This document shows, piece after piece, positions 12,182 through 27,000 of a stretch of 64,000 nucleotides of DNA. Every line of letters begins with the position of its first letter. Position 1 is the first letter of the stretch. Source of the DNA: Sinohyriopsis cumingii (lineage: Eukaryota; Mollusca; Bivalvia; Unionida; Unionidae); contig CM068826.1 of NCBI GenBank assembly GCA_028554795.2, positions 103,861,602 through 103,925,601 on the forward strand. Reading direction: 5' to 3'. A program made the position numbers and the translations under genes. The notes under the pieces were generated by a model, which worked only from the letters and a program-made list of their open reading frames with translations, ran no database searches and was not told where the DNA came from.

Positions 12182-12275
<94 letters not shown>
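12182..12275. repeat. (AT)n microsatellite
   Basis: About 94 bp of uninterrupted AT dinucleotide. Confidence 0.95.
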
Positions 12276-12278
<3 letters not shown>

Positions 12279-13052
12279 ATAAATATCGAGTATGCGCATT
12301 TGGTTAAAGCGCACCGTTTTAAGGAATTCTTAGATTTGTGTGATTGCTTGTGTGATTATTGGAATTCGGCGCAATGGAAATATTCCTAGCCCGAAATAAT
12401 TAGCCAATTATTATGAGCAAACGTCACGGAGTGAAGTGTTAGTGAGTTTCCATGATGCCATGGTTCACTATTAGTGAATTCAGGCCAAAACCGAATGAAT
12501 GTCCCTGTCGTAAGATAGGCCATATTAAAATTTAGTAGTGTACATTGGTGGTGGACTACAGTGGCAGTATTTACGGTAGAAAACCGGTAAATTGCACAAG
12601 AGAATAAATAAGAAGGGACTTGGCAGATACCTTTTATGTCGCCATGGGGGCAAATGTGTGCAGTTATATTGGCGAAGTATGCCTGGAAAGCATACATTGA
12701 CTTGCCTAAGGTGGCGGAGTTAAAATAGTTCCCAGTGTTAAGGGGATATTGTTATATCTTCTAAGGCGTAAACGGCTGGCGGTACGGAAACATGAAGATA
12801 AATCATGCAGATGTGCGGTTGATATATATTTGGCAGGTAGTTTCATCTGTGGTCTTACATTAATTAGAGTAAAATTTAGGTATAGAATGGACACGTCGGG
12901 CTTTCTAATTTACAACTGAAGTTGTATGGAAGTCTTTGGAATGTTGGGGTAAACGTATGACTTCTAGCGGGAATCGCGCCAGGGTTTGACAACCGCTCGG
13001 TCAAGTAAATACCCCTGTGCGTGTAACAATAAATAAATAATTAAATAAATAA

Positions 13053-13179
<127 letters not shown>

Positions 13180-14007
13180 TAATGTTCTCCATCCACTAAG
13201 ATAATCAGACACTATAGGTAAATACGATCCTGACTTTCGCGCCGCTAAAGCCTCAGTGCCTGCCGTTTATAATAAATTTTACCATTCTTCCAATAAAATT
13301 CAAGTTTGGAAAAAAGGAAACAATTGGTTAAAAAATACCATTCTTTGAAATAATCTAAATATATGCTTAAACGACCTTCAAATATTCAGTGTAGAATTAA
13401 GAGGTGCCACCCGTTAATTCAGTCACTGAAGTCGCTCGTAATTCCGTTCTTTTTCGGGAGTGCTCCAAAGGTGATGATGTGATACATTCGTCAAATTCCG
13501 TTAGTGACTAATCTAATAATAATAACATTAGCACGTGGCGCACTAAGTGATTCGTGAGGGAATGAAGAGATGCAGGCCCGCTTTGCTCAAGCGGATCTGA
13601 GAAGAAAAAGCTTGCATTAGGTAAAAAATAAAACTGGTGACTGTTGGTGATCAGCTGGGCCGCTGGAATGCTTTGAAGGGCGATCCTGGGCTGAAGACAA
13701 TCCGACATTGTGTGGCGATAGCTTCTTATATTTACAAGGATGACCTCATGAAATATTGTATTCCAGCTATCGACTGAAATTGGTTCACGCACTGATGTTG
13801 CCGATTAAGATCGGATTAATTCCTACATATCTGAAACGTATCCGGGTTTCTCAGTTCGAGGGAGAAATTATTTGGCTCATAATGTGATGAAACGTCGATA
13901 TTATCTGGTTTAAATGGAACCCAAGAGTGTTTAGTACCGATATCTTTCGAGATTCAGTAGTATTCAGATGATTTGGCATGTACGACTTTTTGCACGTAAC
14001 GGCAGTA

Positions 14008-14332
14008 CTTTAAAAAGTTGTACTAGCAGCTGCTTCACTTGGCGCTCAGCATTACGAGGTTAGTGTTTGGACTGGGTGGCCTGGTGTCAGGATAATGTAA
14101 CTGGTAAGACATGATGCCACATGTTGCAGCATGGTGCTCCATAGTTCGATACCCCCCCCCACATCTGTTTTGATACTGACGGACGATATGTGGAACCGAA
14201 ATCAATATCGGTCTGATTTATTGACCTAGATGTCCCATTGCTAGACATCACTATAAATTGACCCATAGCAGACATGGTAGCCATATGACTAAAATTGTTC
14301 AAGCTACGTTAAAAATCCAAATCACACACACA

Positions 14333-14391
<59 letters not shown>
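14008..14391 (+). mobile_element. SINE family A, 5'-truncated copy
   Basis: Shares the body motifs of the copies at 18616, 32072 and 35182: a TTGGCGCTCAGCATTA-like string, GGTGTCAGGATAATGT, GACATGATGCC, GACATCACTATAAA and GCTACRTTAAAAATCC. It ends in a long (CA)n tail. The tRNA-like head is missing and there is an extra internal segment near 14150-14230. Confidence 0.75.
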
Positions 14392-14394
<3 letters not shown>

Positions 14395-14899
14395 CAATTC
14401 GACCTTTTATTGATTTACTTTTTTAATATGGGAAATACCTAATATAACAACTCGTGTGGACTGATAATAACAGACATAACAACTTTTGATATCTTACAAG
14501 TCGACGGGGCATCTCTAACGCTCTAACTAGATCTATGACAGGGTTGCGAGACATCTACAAATACAATAAAATATCAATATATATTCTTCCTGCTTTCTTG
14601 TAATAACTTACATGACCCAGATAATTTAAAAAGGAAAGCAAGCAGTAGTTCCAGAAATTATTCATAAATAGTCAGTTTGGCACAATTATTTTAGACCATG
14701 GAAAAATCTGCATTTTTGCATTATCCGTCCGCACGCTCAGCAGATGTGAAAAATCCGTAAATGTAGTCAGTCTGGTAATGGGTTTAGTTCACTACACAAT
14801 CGGAATATCCTCGGCTTTTTCCGTCAAGTCGAGAACTACGGCGCACTGTGTTACAGATGCTTTAAAGTCTTTAAAGAGTGTAAAATTTCAGTGTTAAAA
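14392..14899. other. Region upstream of TYW3
   Basis: No TATA box in good position and no CpG-rich block. It probably holds the TYW3 promoter and 5' UTR, but nothing specific is visible. Confidence 0.35.
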
Positions 14900-15079
14900 A
14901 TGAATTTAAACAACTTCCACCTTTTTGATGAACAGAAGAAGAAATGTCTAAGTGCGGCGGATCTCAGTAGAAAAGGATCAGTTGATGCACACATTATTCA
15001 CCTTGTGCAGTTAATCAATGATCACCCTGATTTTTTCTCCACCAGCTCATGCTCTGGAAGGATAATACTGTTGGACAAT
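14900..15079 (+). CDS. TYW3: TYW3 exon 1
   Basis: The start at ATG 14900 gives 60 codons up to donor GTACAA. Contains the S-R-K-G-S-V-D and S-S-C-S-G-R-I signature. Confidence 0.9.
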
Positions 15080-18000
15080 GTACAACTAATTATATAAACG
15101 CTTTTGGAAGTTCACTTTTCCTCATCACATTATAGAAAGTTTTGGGGGTTCCCTTTTCCACGTCATATAATTTTTTAGGGGTTCCTTTTCCACGTCACAT
15201 TTCACCCATACACTTTTAATTTGCTGTCATTTAATCAGCCATTGATATGTAATGCAGTGTAAAGTAGATTTAATGTCAAATTTCTTATGTACCTTTCTCG
15301 GCGACCATCTGATGTGTTCACTGGTGGCAGCCAGTCAAATCAGAAAAAATAAACACAAAGAACAACTTAGTTCACTGCGACAAGTATCCCTATATTCTTC
15401 TCACAGAAAAATTACATTATTAGTACAGTCTGCATAAAAATGATTAATTTCTTAAACCACCTTCTTCAGCAAGATGCGGACATGATCATAATATCCATAT
15501 CTAGTGAACAGCTTGGTTAAAACTAATGAAATACATTTTGCTAATCATTTCTAGCTTCATTTAGAATCCTGCTGGATGAGTCTAAATTTGATAATGGGTG
15601 AATAAAGTAGAAAAGGCCCATTTGCTAAGCTGTGTCTAGTGAAAGTATCAGAAGTTCATTGAACAATATGCAATGGCTTGTATATACAAGCAGCAACTGA
15701 TTCATGCTTCTTAAAGCAGAAATGTATGATGATTAATTTTATTTAATAAATGTCCAGGTGACCTGGAAAAAAATGTGGATTACCATTTACCATTCACTCA
15801 GAATGGGAATGGGTGCAGTATATTTTACAAGGAGATGCTTAAGATTGTTGTTGTGGACTTTATGCCATTTTATAGCACAAGATAGGCTATACATGGCATC
15901 CAGTATAACTGGTAGATGAAGATCCAAGGAAAACCTAGGAAATAACCAACAACTCATTTCTTACCTACCCACATATGCAGAGCCAGAGACTCGAACTCAC
16001 ACCGACAGAGGTGAGATGGCAATGATAGGTAAAGGCTAGCACTTTTCACCACTTGGCTGCCATGGTCCCAAAAAGACTGGTTTTTAAAAATCATAATATT
16101 TGAAAGAAATGAATAATTTTCTTGCAGATTTTATCAATACTGTGCTTTGATATATCAAAAGTACAAAGAAGTGCAAGCCTCTAAGATTACTGGTGAAAAC
16201 TATAAATTCCATCTCATATGTAACGTTTACATCTTGATTAAACAACTGTGGTCTTTCTTTACTGGTTCAGTGTATACATATATCATGTATAAGCAGATTT
16301 TAAAATCTGCAATCGTGAAGAAGCAGTGGGTGATTAAAATGTTTTTTGTATGTGTACATATATTGATTCAGTCAGTTGGACAGCTGATTTGTGGTTCATA
16401 TATTCCAGCAATGTTACAAATAATTTTGTACCTGTTTACATTTTTTTAACGTTTATGTTCTGACTTAGCATTAGATATATTTTCTTTTCAAGATATTATT
16501 GTTTGAAAGCAAAATGTTAATGGATAGCTGATTAACTGCCTCAGGAGAACTTATCTTTTTGAAGGCAAATCTTAAACAGTCACATGATGAATAAACATTA
16601 TTTGTTGAAATAAATGTGTTACATACCAATGCCAAAAAGAACATGATAGCCTGATGCCCAGGACCCCTATAATTTCAGTTCGAGCCCCTCCTGTATTGTA
16701 CGTGAGGTTCCTGTTGGGTTTGTTGAAAATAGTTTTAATTTGACTGAACAAGCCTGGATCATGCTGATGAAATGCAATAAAACTATTTTCAAGTTGTTAA
16801 AAGACTGGTAAATTATTAATATTTGTCACATTGTATTACCTTGTGAGGATCATCTGTTTGTCAGGTACAAAGTGATACATGGGGAACCAACTGCCTGGGT
16901 TACTATAACTAGTGCTCATATGGCTTTGGCATACATGTGAATTGAAAATAGCATATTGGATATTTATGCACAGTAAAGAAACCAGTCTGGTGGGTAATGG
17001 AACTGTTCCAGCAATCATGGGAACCAATGTAATGATCCTTTGCCGTGTAATGGGAATAAATGGGAATAAAGCAAGCATGTAGACATGGTAAGCTGTTAAT
17101 TTATTACTTGTTGTAATCTGGATATTATGCCAAATGTGGGGTGTTTTATTGAAGTATTATTAGCAATAAAGGGATCAAATATGGTTATATTGGCTTTTGA
17201 GTCTTTGATTAAAAATTGGCTCTCCTTTGTTTGATCTAAGATAAAAAGGAAAGACTGACTAAAAATGATTTTGGCCCATCTGTTTTCTTCAAATGTGATA
17301 GTGGCTTGGTGAACTGTACGTTGTCAGCTTTCACAGTCGGCAGCTTATGATGCCCATTGGCGGTGGTCAAAGCCACAGGTGGTGAGGGTCTTTTTCAATG
17401 AGTCTTTATATCTCTTTCAAGGTGTCCCTCTATCACGGTGGCTAATGGACAGCTCACCATTGCCCTGCCCAGTGTAGCTGTATCTTTATGAGCATGGCCT
17501 CAATGCTGGTGATCCGTGCTTGTTTGAGGACTTCAGTGTTGGTGATGAAGTCACTACAATGGATGTGGAGGATGGTGCGGAGGCAGCACTGATGGAAGCG
17601 TTTAAGGAGGCGGAGGTGGCAGCTGTAGGTGACCCAAGATTTGGTGCCATATAGGAGGGTGGTCAGTATGACAGCTTTGTAGACGCTGATCTTAGTATCT
17701 TTCTTGAGACTGGTGTTGTTCCACACTTGTTTATAGAGTCTGCCAAAGGCACTGTTTGCCTTGGCCAATCTTTTGTCTATTTCTTTGTCGAATTTGGCAT
17801 CAGAGGAGATTACACAGTCCAAGTAGGTGAATTGGTGGACTGCTTTCAGCTATGTCTGGTCAATGAATATACTTGGTGGCTGGTACTCTTCCTTGGGAGC
17901 CGGCTGGTGAAGTACCTCAGTTTTCTTTAGTCTGACCTCAAGACCAAGGAGCTGGCACGCTTCTGCAAAGCAAGTTGTTACTCGCTGTAAGGCAGCTTTG

Positions 18001-21000
18001 ATGTTAGCAACAAGGGCATTGTTTTCTGCAAAGAGAATTTCTCTAATCAGTTTTTCCAAGATCTTGGTATGGGCATGAAGTCACCCTAAGCTGAAGAGGT
18101 TGCCCTTAGTACGAACTCAGATATAGATGCCATCTTCGTCATCAAGGTCTTCTGTTGCTTTCTGGAGCATCCTGCTCAAGAAGACTGAGAACAACGTGGG
18201 GGCTAAAACGCAGCGCTGTTCCATGCCATTTGCGATGGGGAAGGTCTGTGACAGGTTTCAAACCTAACAAAGCTGGTCTTCATGTAGCTGGATGACCATG
18301 GTAAGGAACTTAGGAGGACAGCCAAGCTTTTCAAGGATTTTCCACAGTCCTTTTCTGCTCACCGTGTCATATGCCTTCATCAGGTCCAGAAATGTGATGT
18401 ACAGTACTTTGTTTTGTTCTCTGCATTTCGCCTGGATCTATCTTGCCAGAACCAGAGAGTTAGTGTGGCTTCAGAGCTATTAGGGGCACAACTGATATGG
18501 TGTTCGTCCTTCTAATACATATTCCCTGTGATAAATGGTACCAGCAGAAAATAGTATCACACCTTGTTCTCCACTTCTTAATGGTATTTGCATTGACATT
18601 GTCACTTTCAATAAGCTACTGCTCAAGTGGCCTAAGTGGTTAGAGCATCCGCCATGGATGCGGGAGGGTCATTGGTTCCAAGTCCAGCCAGGTCATATTA
18701 CCAAAGACTTTTAAAAATGATACTAACACATGCCATGCTTGGCACTCAGCATTAAGAAGTTAGTGTTGAGACTAGTTGGCATGGTGATAGGATAATGTGA
18801 CTAGGTGGAACATGATGCCTCATTGCTATGGCATGATTCCCCAGTCCTAGGCATCACTATCAGCTGCAACACTGCAGACATCATAGGAGAATGACTGAAA
18901 AATTATTAAAGCTACATAAAAATCCAGATCACACAAACACAATAGTTTCCATTTTAACACTAATGTACCAAATTTGCAAGTATTGTAGTTTTTTGTACAC
19001 CTAAACTAAATGCAGAAAGGTCACGTGTTAGTTATTCATTTGTTTGAGTACTGATGATGTCACAAAATAACATACATTTAGTTAGCTGGGACTTCCTGAT
19101 GGTGAATTAATATTTCAAAGTCCCAAGGAAACATAATAACAAAAATGTGAGGGACTTACTCAAATGAAACTATATTGAGAATTCATGCCCAGTAAATATG
19201 GCTGTGATTTTGAAAAGGTTTTTTGTTATGGTTTCCAGTTTTAAATTGTTTTCTAGATTCCATTACTTTTATCCTTTGATCACTTCTTTGTTTTTTTATT
19301 ATAGAGTGACACTGATGAGATCAGTATTAAAAAGAAAGGTTGCCAATGGATATTTACATCACATGACCTTGTTGAAAGCAAAGAAGTGGTAAGTCAGACT
19401 GCAGCAAATAACTTTTATGGATATGATAATTTATGTGTGAATTTGTACATGTAGATTCCTCACCTAATGATTATAGTACCATAATTTTGGAACATAAGTT
19501 TAACTTTGCTATAATTACAAAGTATTATTAAACTTAACCAGGTACCATATGTACTTGCTCTTACGTCTAATCCAGCTGCAAACTGCAAAGACTCAGTAAA
19601 CAAGATTATAAAACCCTAGGTCACAATTAACATTTTCTGATGACTTAATGGAATTTTCCACTGTAGAACAATGTTACTAGAATTATAATATAGAATGATG
19701 TAATAAACATCATGTCAGCTAGGTATTTTTATGGGGGAATTCCAATAACCATGACCCAGATGCTAATAACAGTTTGCTTCAGTTGATAATGATCCTCATA
19801 TTAAACCCACACTTCGATAAACTAATTAGCTATGTATAATTTGTTTACTAAAACAAAAACATCCTCACTGACTCTAGTCAGGAACACAGTGAACTTGATT
19901 ATCAACAAGATCAAGTTCAAAAAAACAGTTATCAGTAGCATATAATGAATAAAAAAACAACTAACAATCAATTCAAATTAAATAGACATAACACTTAATA
20001 ATTCTTTTTGGTCAGTAGAGTATGAGTCCAATCAAGGGAGTCTTGTTTATGGCTTGTGATAAAACTTGGTAATTATTATGGTCATCTGCTAAAGATCATT
20101 TGAAGAAAAATCACATTGTTCACACAGTCTTTGTTTGAGTTATTTCCCTGTATGTCTTGTAGCTTAAGGAAATACATGACACAGTCTTATTAGTGCTGTT
20201 AGTCCTGTAGTTTTTAATGAATTGCCATGAAACTTAGTAAATATTATGGTCATCACCTGAAGATAAATTTTTCAGATCCCTGTCCATCATCCAGTTTTGT
20301 AAGAGTTGTAGCCCTTGTTAACTTAACAGTTGAGTGCAGAGTATGAGAGACTCCTTTGAATTCAGCTTGCCTCACAGGTTCAATTGGATCAGCATGAAAT
20401 TTGGGAAATGTAATCATCTGATGATGCACATAAAGTCAAACCACTGTCCTTCTGAAATTTGTTTTTTAGAGTTATTGCCCTTTTAACTTTTGGAGCCTGA
20501 TGTAGTATATAATATTCTTATGAACACAGCTAGTCTTGGTAGTTTTCAGTGGAATGACATGAAACTCTGTCTTATGGTCATCATTTTGAAGATGTGAACA
20601 TCAACAAATCACTGTGCTGTCCAAATTTTGGTTAGAATTTTTCCTGCAGCTGAAATCAGTGTAAGACAGAATCTTTTGAATGCAGCTTGTTCAGCAGCTT
20701 TTATGGATCACTGGGAAACTTCAGGGATTTAAACATGAACTTGCCTGATGCCCTGGACAAGCTCAGATTTGGTTCAGACAAGCTCAAGTTTCCAAAGGAT
20801 TTTCCTGTAGGCAACTCCAAAAACATCGCAAGAGAGAGGGAGAAAGGGGTTGTGTTCCATTCAATAATGCTTACATTCTGCAAGTTTTGTACCCTGTGAT
20901 CCTGCCACATACACTTATCGGCATCTTTATTTAGTGTTTATATGTACCACATTCTTCTGTCACATAACTGCTCACATTTTAAAAAAAAACTTACTATATG

Positions 21001-24000
21001 TTAATTCCATCTTGTACCCAGTGTGAAGGTCAGTCTCGCATTTTCTTTTGCGAACATTATTGTGAATATTTAAAGCAGGTTTTGACAAATGAGAAATAAA
21101 TACTTAAATTTTAACTTATCCATTACATTTTAATCGTAATATTTGTATGTATCTGGGATTCACTGACTTCCATATCCTATGCCAGTTTGTTAGCTTGCTG
21201 ACTCTAAAGAATTGGCTTGTCTAAAATTGTTTTGATGTTCCCAGTTTTAAGGTGAGTAGGTGTTAACTGTTAGCAATATGAATCATGAGAATTCTTTGAC
21301 AGTTGTGTTTGGAAATAAAGGCACTCAACTCTAATGATTAACCATCAGGAGCATTTTGTTCAAATCGTGATCGATTTACCAAAAATGTAGAACCTACAAG
21401 ATGTGTTTATGAACAGCTCTTTATGTGATAAATGCAGAAGACTGATACATACTGCTTGCCAAACAATTAAATGGATAAAAATAAACATTCTCAATCTCCA
21501 AATATGGCTTGTCAAATATTTTTATGTATGTCGCTTATTACAAGGTGACTAGATGATAATTCTTAAGTAAATGGATAAAATAGGTGTTCACAAGTCCTTC
21601 AGCTGTGAGTATAAATAAATCATTGCAAATGGTATTGAAATGTGATTTTCACTGAAAGACTTCATATGATGTTTAATTGGTCCTAAAATGAAGAGGTTTC
21701 AATATGATATCCAATAAGGCTGTAATTGATCTTGAAAATCTTGTAATTGCTGCTATACAGAAAGTAATATTGGCATTGGATTTTCACCAGAAAATATTTT
21801 TATGAAGTCTAGTTATTACCAAGAGGCCAAAACAGCAGTATTGAAAATCTTGCTGCTCCTTCTGAATGGAAGTTCATATTATCATGGAGTTTTCCTGAAA
21901 AGACTTCTTTGATGTCTAGTTGGTCCTGAATGAAAACAGTGCCGATCTTGCATCAGGTATGGTCATCATGGCATCCGTCTTGTAATCACAAAAGAATATC
22001 AGAGATGGTTTGAACACTCAGCAGTTAAAAAGAAGAAATGGTTATATCTTGGATTCCAGGAAATTCTGTTCTGCCACTGGAGCATCAGTCCTTTTGACAT
22101 TTAGGTCATTATGTCTTCAACCCCACCTTCTTCCATACCCTTCCTATCTTTAGATCTGTCTCAGGAAGTTAAGTGATGTTATTTAACTTGGGCCTTATTA
22201 TTTCGCAGTGAAAGAGCTGTGGGCAAATTTGCATAGCATTTTTGTTAATTATTGGTGTATTAATTGATCTTGGTGTCATGTGACCATTATTATCTTTCTT
22301 AATATGATTTCTACAGCCTCTCCCAGCGTTTACCTCATCTACTTTGGTATGTCCTTTATGGGAGATACAATGACAGAACTTCAGTTCAAGCTAGTAAAAC
22401 ATAATCTTCAGCAAAGATTTTAGCATTAATAGTCCAGATTAAAAGAACAGGCAGCAATTATCTGTTTTTACTGTGTCAGATTTTGACTAAATTTCTGAAT
22501 TGCTTTCTAATGTTAGGGTACCTTCATGTGACAAACTGCAGTTATTTCTTTATTCAAAATGATAGAAATAACACATAGGAACTAAATTCTGATCATTATC
22601 TCAGTATTAGAATAACGTTGGAACAAATAAATTTGCCGGTTATTGATACCAATAATTTAATTGTCAGTAGGTGCTAAGATAGTTCACACAAGGCTTTAAT
22701 GTATGGAAAAATAATTTTAGCAAAACCATCATATATTTTCTTATTTCTCAACCAGTTTTCATGATCTTCATACCAAAATGTTTGTTTCCTTTACATTGTT
22801 GGTTGATTTTTCAGTGGAGAGTTCAGACAAAATGACAGATCTTCAAAATCTTAATCATTGCAATCAGTGTCAAGATTTAGTGTAGCATTAACTACATCCC
22901 CCAGTGCTTGTTTACATCCTTGATTGGTTACATAAAGTTGCTTCAGATTTGCTAAATCATCACTTGCTAACTTTTGGCATGGCTTAGTGTGTTGGAAAAA
23001 TGGCATCACCTATCCTTGAGTGCACTTCACAATGAACCTTGTCAAATAAAAAGGGCCAGAACTATTTTAGAAATGTTTAAAATAATGATCAAGGCTTCAG
23101 CAAGTGTTACACAGGTAAGTGTAATCTTTTTGGTGTAAATGATAAATGACTTCTAAAGCATAATATATACATGTGTGCTTATTCACACAGGTTGCAGTGG
23201 ATCTACTACAGTGTACAATGTCACATTCTCCAGTTTTGACTTGGTTGCCATAATGTGCTGGCAAATCTGGGTCTATGAAATTCCCTCGACATAATTGGTA
23301 CAACTAACAATATAGACCCTGATCTAGTGGTGCATTAAGCAATGGCAGAATGAGTCTGTTTTGTTTGCAGTTGGACTTGACATTTAAGTGAGTTATTTAA
23401 TTTTATATGACCATCCAAAGTGGTGATAGTTGATATTTCCATGATTTTATTACATGTGTCTTCAGTAATTTAACATTTATGTTTGTAAATTTTAAAACTA
23501 AGCAATTAAGATTAAAAATGCGAATTTTATTTTGGAAATCACTGATGAGCATCAAGTGCTATGCTTGTCGAATCCATAATTACTCCTTCATTTGATTTTT
23601 GTCTGTCGGCATTTTAATTAGTATTTAATTTCCATTTACACATTTGAAAAATATTTTCAGTTTATTTTGCTGAAAATGTAAGTGGTCTGGGGTGAGTGTA
23701 AATCTTACTTAAGCAACAGTTTTACAAATATGGCAGATACAGGTCACTTTTTTTAGAGAAATCCTAGAAAGAATATCATTTTAGGTTTTAGTCAGTAATT
23801 ACCTTTATCAGTTTAACTTGACAGTAGTTTCTTTGTTGGAAGTTTGATATTTTGAATCAGAATTAGTTAGAAGAAAATTTCTACTGAAATAGATACGTGT
23901 GTATGGTAAATCTTGCATAAGGAAGTAAATAATTAAGTCATTAATTACACTAGTAAGGTAAGTAGTGGCAGGAAAGCAGTCAGCTCTTTAATTTGTCCTC

Positions 24001-27000
24001 TAGATGATAAATGAGGCCTGTTGTTTAGCTTTGTCCTGTCTTGAATATAGAAGACAATACAAAATTGAAGTACTGGTAGCATTTGAATTTAATTAGGTAA
24101 AATACCATTATAACTGCAGTTAATTCACAGTTACAAATTCTGTTTTATTTTACAAACAACAATTTTTAGTATAAGTTGTGCACACATTTGTCTGGACTGT
24201 CCTGAATTTAGGACAGTCTTCAGGGCAATTATTCAGGGTCTTGTCTGAACCATCTAAAACACTGCCTATGGTAGGTCTTGTGGAACATCAGTTTTGGTGC
24301 AGAAAAACTTGGTACCAGTCTGAAATTATGTTTAACATGATATTTATAGGTGTCTGTCCAGTGTAAAGTAATTAAGCATGGGCATCTGCATGGTAATTTG
24401 CAAAGTAAGTAATTTTGTGGACAGACAGTTTATTCACGGTCTATTTCCATCAATCTGTTTTACATATTCGGGTCTTGTATGATAACCATTTACTACTGTC
24501 ATTTCTAAAGTTTCATTTGGTATTTGTATATAAAGGGTTGAAGTATGTTATACAGAGTTTTACTCATTGTTGGGTGGTGGATGGATGTGAAAAAAATATG
24601 TGGGAGAAATAACCAGAAGAGGTGTTTGTCGTGCATATATGTCAATGCGCAGTTTCTCCATCTGTCTATTCATGATGATGATTGGATTGTAATGTATTGC
24701 AGTGGATGGATTTTCCTCAGAAATGGTGGTCTTTAATTGTTACTTAAATACTCTTATCACATATAGGACAGTCTGAAATGAGACTGGTGACAATTGGAAA
24801 TCCAAAATGGCTGTCATGGCAGCCATCATTAAAATATTGTTTTTGCTTCTTCTTCTTAATAGCTATATTGACATAGGCAATTTGCAAGTGGACAGATGTC
24901 ATTTGCATGCTCAGAAAATAACAAGTGGGCTATCATACAACAATATTTTTCACAAAAAATCGTGATTTTCTATCTACTTTAAAAAACCATTTATTTACTG
25001 GCAACCAGTTTGACTAGCATTTTCAGTTTAGACGTGAGTCTTGATTTTGCTGAGAGAAAAGAATTAGAATAACCATAATAATATACTTATACACCTTCAA
25101 TGCGTGCCATGCATGGGCGAGAGGAATGCATAGAGGCATATTCAGCGCATACCTACCCACCCTTTTTGGCGTATTGTTAACTGTGCTTCTGTACCGAAGT
25201 AACTCGGCAATATTCGGATCAGTTCAGATTTGGAAGAGTCAATTGCATCAGCAACAAGCACCCTGTCCCACTCAGACATCACATGGGTATCATGTGCTGT
25301 GTGTTAGTTTCTGCGTGCTTTGTTTTAAGTTCATTCTTTTCAATTTTGTGTTCACAGTGTCTTTTATTCATCCCCCACTTCACTGGGTATCCTGCGTTTG
25401 GATTATTAATTGGTGTTTACAGTGATATTTAATATAGCTATTTATAAAAAATTCTAAATAATTAAAATTTTCTAGAAGCTACAGCTTGTATTGCTGTCTC
25501 AACTGCATCGTGTGAGCAAAGGTTCAGTTTTGTAAACAGAATAAAACAAAACAAAGATTGGCTCTAGACACTTCCACCCTGTGCGATCTGCAACAGCTGG
25601 TTGTTAAAGGACCACCGGCCGAGATTTACAATCCCAGTCAAACCATTGATGAATGGTGCTTCACAGCTCCAGGCAAATGTCACATTGGTGGACATAAGTG
25701 CAAGCTTTCAGTGGCTAGTTTATAGGTTAGGTAAAATGTTTTTATAAAAACTGCAATTATTATGTTTAAAAAAGAAGCAATAAAACTGAAGTATTTATTG
25801 TTATTAAAACAAAGACAAATATATAATGTCAGTTTTTCTTACTTGCCTGAACGTATTATATATTCGAATTGATGTTGACATTTGTCATCGTCCTCCCCTC
25901 GTCCCCCTCCCAGTTGTTGGTATTCTTTGGCTAGCGAGTTGTCATAACAAATTGCAAGTTACTCTTGGCTACAATTTTGAGGGTTGAAGTGGACTCTCAT
26001 GAATTCCTGCAAGTTGTTGTCAGCCACTAGAGTATCAATCTCTTCTAGAGCCTCTTGTTTCATTTCTCAAGCAAACTACACTTTACATCTGTGGTTTAGA
26101 ACCAATGAAACCATTCTATAATTTTTTTATAAGTTTGGTTTCATAACAGGTTATCACATTATATGCACCTAATGCCTCAGATATTGGTTTCTATATGGTG
26201 TCATTGTTGCTTAAACCATTTATGCGTGGTCTTCCTGTGATGGAAACCATTTCTGTAATTAAACTTAGCTGTATTGCTTGGTTTGCAAAATTTTGAGTCT
26301 AAAGACAAATTATATGTTGGTGAGATTTTATTACATTTTCAAGTTTTTATAGGTTATGGGGTTTTAGGGTACATCATTATTTTGAACATTATATCATGCA
26401 GAAACAATTGGACAAATGTGTCCTACTCTTGAACACTCCAAGGAGATCTGACTGTGAGAATCGAACCCAAACCCTTTTGGTCACATGTTCACTGCCTTAA
26501 CCACCACAGTGCCACTGCAACTTGAAATGAATATTTAAAAAATTTGACAGAATTTAGCTTTGAAATCAGCCATTTATAGAGAGGACAGATTTGTTTCATC
26601 GTTTGGGTAACATATTCTTATGCTCATTCTGTCATTCATATTGGAAAGGTCATAGCTAATAATATTATCTTTATTTCCAGGTCAGCAGTTTGAAGAGCAT
26701 TAATGGTAATGCAGTATTCAAGTTTGAGCCATTTGTTCTACATGCACAATGCAGAAATCTGACAGATGCACAAACCCTTGTAAGCATCCATGTTTACTTA
26801 ATTTAAAATTCATATTAGATATCTACTGGAAATACTTTTCTCATAAAAGTTTTTACAAACTGTTCTGCAAGAGATAAATACTTGGAGGAAGATATTTTCC
26901 GTGAATAAATCATTTTTCAGTGGCATATAAATTTATGGTTTTCATTGTTACTAGAAACCAGGAGTTTAAAGACCCAAACAACTAACCCTTTTACCAAAAC

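Noticed and set aside
25126..25425. 99-residue plus-strand ORF in TYW3 intron 2
   Set aside because: Hydrophobic without domain pattern. It lies just upstream of the hAT relic but does not continue its frame.
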